NCBI GenBank assembly: GCA_030745285.1
Contig: JASLOV010000079.1
Span: forward strand, 1 to 23,746
Source of the DNA: Dehalococcoidia bacterium
Lineage (GTDB): Bacteria > Chloroflexota > Dehalococcoidia > UBA2979
Direction: 5' to 3'
Length of the DNA: 23,746 nt
Part shown: one piece after another, positions 23,231 through 23,746 of the stretch
Layout: each line of letters starts with the position of its first letter
Numbering within the stretch: the first letter of the stretch is position 1
Notes under the pieces: generated by a model
Databases searched by the model: none
Told to the model about the DNA's origin: nothing
What the model saw: only the letters and a program-made list of their open reading frames with translations
Position numbers and translations under genes: made by a program

Positions 23231-23349
23231 CTCGGCCTCCCGCAGGCGCCGCTGTCCTCGCCATCGCTCGGGTGCAGGGCCAGCCACCACGCACGCGAGG
23301 CACGAAGGCAGCAGGGGGCGCTCCGGTGCGATGCGGTGGTGGTGGTCAT
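23227..23349 (-). CDS. trpL: Putative trp leader peptide with tandem Trp codons
   Basis: This 40-codon ORF begins with ATG 23349, preceded by GGAGAGG at eight bases, and ends with a TGA overlapping the trpE ATG (ATGA). It encodes two adjacent Trp codons (TGGTGG, codons 21-22, 23289-23284), a rare residue pair, in RAWWLALHP. The N-terminus is MTTTTASHRS. The rest is Arg/Cys/Gly-rich and shows no domain, as expected of a leader. The position is between the T-box terminator and trpE. Ribosome stalling at the Trp codons when tRNA-Trp is uncharged is the obvious role. No T-rich attenuator lies between the Trp codons and trpE, so control at trpE translation is more likely than a classical attenuator. 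A chance short ORF is the alternative. Confidence 0.7.
   Translation of the reverse strand: MTTTTASHRSAPCCLRASRAWWLALHPSDGEDSGACGRPR
23236..23241 (-). promoter_or_regulatory. trpE ribosome binding site inside the leader ORF
   Basis: GGGAGG lies five bases before the trpE ATG and within the last codons of the leader ORF. A ribosome finishing the leader would therefore cover it. It can pair in part with GCCTC at 23301-23297, just upstream of the two leader Trp codons, and also with a local GCCT-loop-AGGC stem. Confidence 0.7.
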
Positions 23350-23420
23350 GGTCGGTTCCTCTCCGGTCTGTTCAGTGTGCCCCTGTGCGGCCTTGACTGG
23401 TGACCACTGGTGATCGAGTG

Positions 23421-23457
23421 GCAAACAAAAGGACCATCGCCGACGGGGCGATGGTCC
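23421..23457 (-). terminator. Intrinsic terminator of the T-box
   Basis: GGACCATCGCC (23457-23447) and its exact complement (23441-23431) form a perfect 11-bp stem with a 5-nt loop, followed by TTTTGTTTG. The 5' arm directly follows the T-box sequence, as needed for a terminator/antiterminator switch. Confidence 0.93.
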
Positions 23458-23720
23458 TCGCGGTGCCACCCGTATTCTTCCTCCCCCTCGGACAACCGAG
23501 CGGAAAGAACTTGTGCGGGACACGGCCCCCTCCGATGACGGGACGATGTCCTGGGCCTGGATAACGGCGCCCGCACCGTCGACGCCTACTGTCCTCCGCG
23601 GAGGGGTTCGGGCCGAGACTCCCGGGTCCATTCGACCGCTGCTGACGGGCGTCGGGTTTCCAGATACCCCCGACTCTCTGAGCCCCGCGTGCGGTGTACT
23701 ACTCCCGGTCGACGTCACTA
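23422..23720 (-). ncRNA. T-box riboswitch, tRNA-Trp type, leader of the trp operon
   Basis: This is a complete transcriptional T-box. Stem I is closed by CCGGG (23708-23704) with CCCGG (23626-23622). It carries AGTA after the 5' strand and the conserved AGAGAG (23679-23674). It also has GAA directly before the specifier UGG at 23630-23628, which is the Trp codon. An AGTA-containing stem II region follows, then stem III (CTCGG-TTGT-CCGAG, 23500-23487). The T-box sequence ACGGGTGGCACCGCG is at 23473-23459. Its UGGC bulge pairs with an acceptor end GCCA, which fits the G discriminator of tRNA-Trp. An intrinsic terminator follows. Uncharged tRNA-Trp is expected to favour the antiterminator and allow trp transcription. 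A TATCAC at 23734-23729 may be the -10 element, with the -35 beyond the window edge. Confidence 0.95.
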
Positions 23721-23746
23721 TTCACGCAGTGATAGCGCAGCAGGCT

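Noticed and set aside
23231..23290. trpE start at GTG 23290
   Set aside because: The extra 20 residues are not TrpE-like and the frame overlies the leader ORF. ATG 23230 has a strong GGGAGG.
23715..23732. Dyad TCACT-N8-AGTGA at the right edge as a repressor operator
   Set aside because: Only 5-bp arms and placed at the likely T-box transcription start. Too weak to claim.

Overview
The window is high-GC bacterial chromosome, almost fully coding, with housekeeping genes packed into overlapping (ATGA, GTGA, TAGTG, TGATG) gene strings. GTG starts, clear GGAGG-type ribosome binding sites, a T-box leader, a type I-beta DAHP synthase and an AroH-type chorismate mutase fit a high-GC monoderm-like lineage. 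Chloroflexota is my best guess and Actinobacteria the alternative. This is inference from gene content, not a phylogenetic placement.

Layout. The plus strand (1-6871) carries the 3' end of fabD, two adjacent and overlapping fabF-type ketosynthase genes, recJ, and a divergent EF-G paralogue. Everything after that is on the minus strand, except for two genes. Reading leftward from the right edge there is a complete tRNA-Trp-type T-box leader with its terminator. It is followed by a 40-codon leader ORF containing tandem Trp codons that overlaps the trpE start. Then come trpE, a Nudix-DinB fusion gene, trpG, trpD, trpC, trpF, trpB and a second DinB gene. A two-gene plus-strand island (14335-15775, rSAM/selenodomain-associated type transferases) follows. 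A CPBP-family membrane protease gene overlaps trpA, and a second aromatic unit follows (aroH chorismate mutase overlapping aroF DAHP synthase), then scpA. The last minus-strand unit is ribF-tyrS-conserved hypothetical.

How it works together. aroF makes the first shikimate-pathway intermediate, aroH diverts chorismate to prephenate (Phe/Tyr), and trpEGDCFBA takes chorismate to tryptophan. The trp operon appears to read tRNA-Trp charging twice. The T-box (specifier UGG, acceptor-pairing UGGC) would control transcription. The leader peptide with two adjacent Trp codons, ending on the trpE start codon, could control translation. This resembles the tandem control known for the Bacillus subtilis at operon (rtpA), but here it sits directly on trpE.

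Other points of interest are an in-frame TAG in the conserved C-terminal tail of a glycosyltransferase, a cluster of ATACG repeats in the divergent CPBP/glycosyltransferase region, a 13-nt tandem repeat over the scpA stop codon, a Nudix domain without its catalytic box, and an enlarged TrpF. No tRNA, rRNA, IS element, CRISPR array or attachment site was seen.
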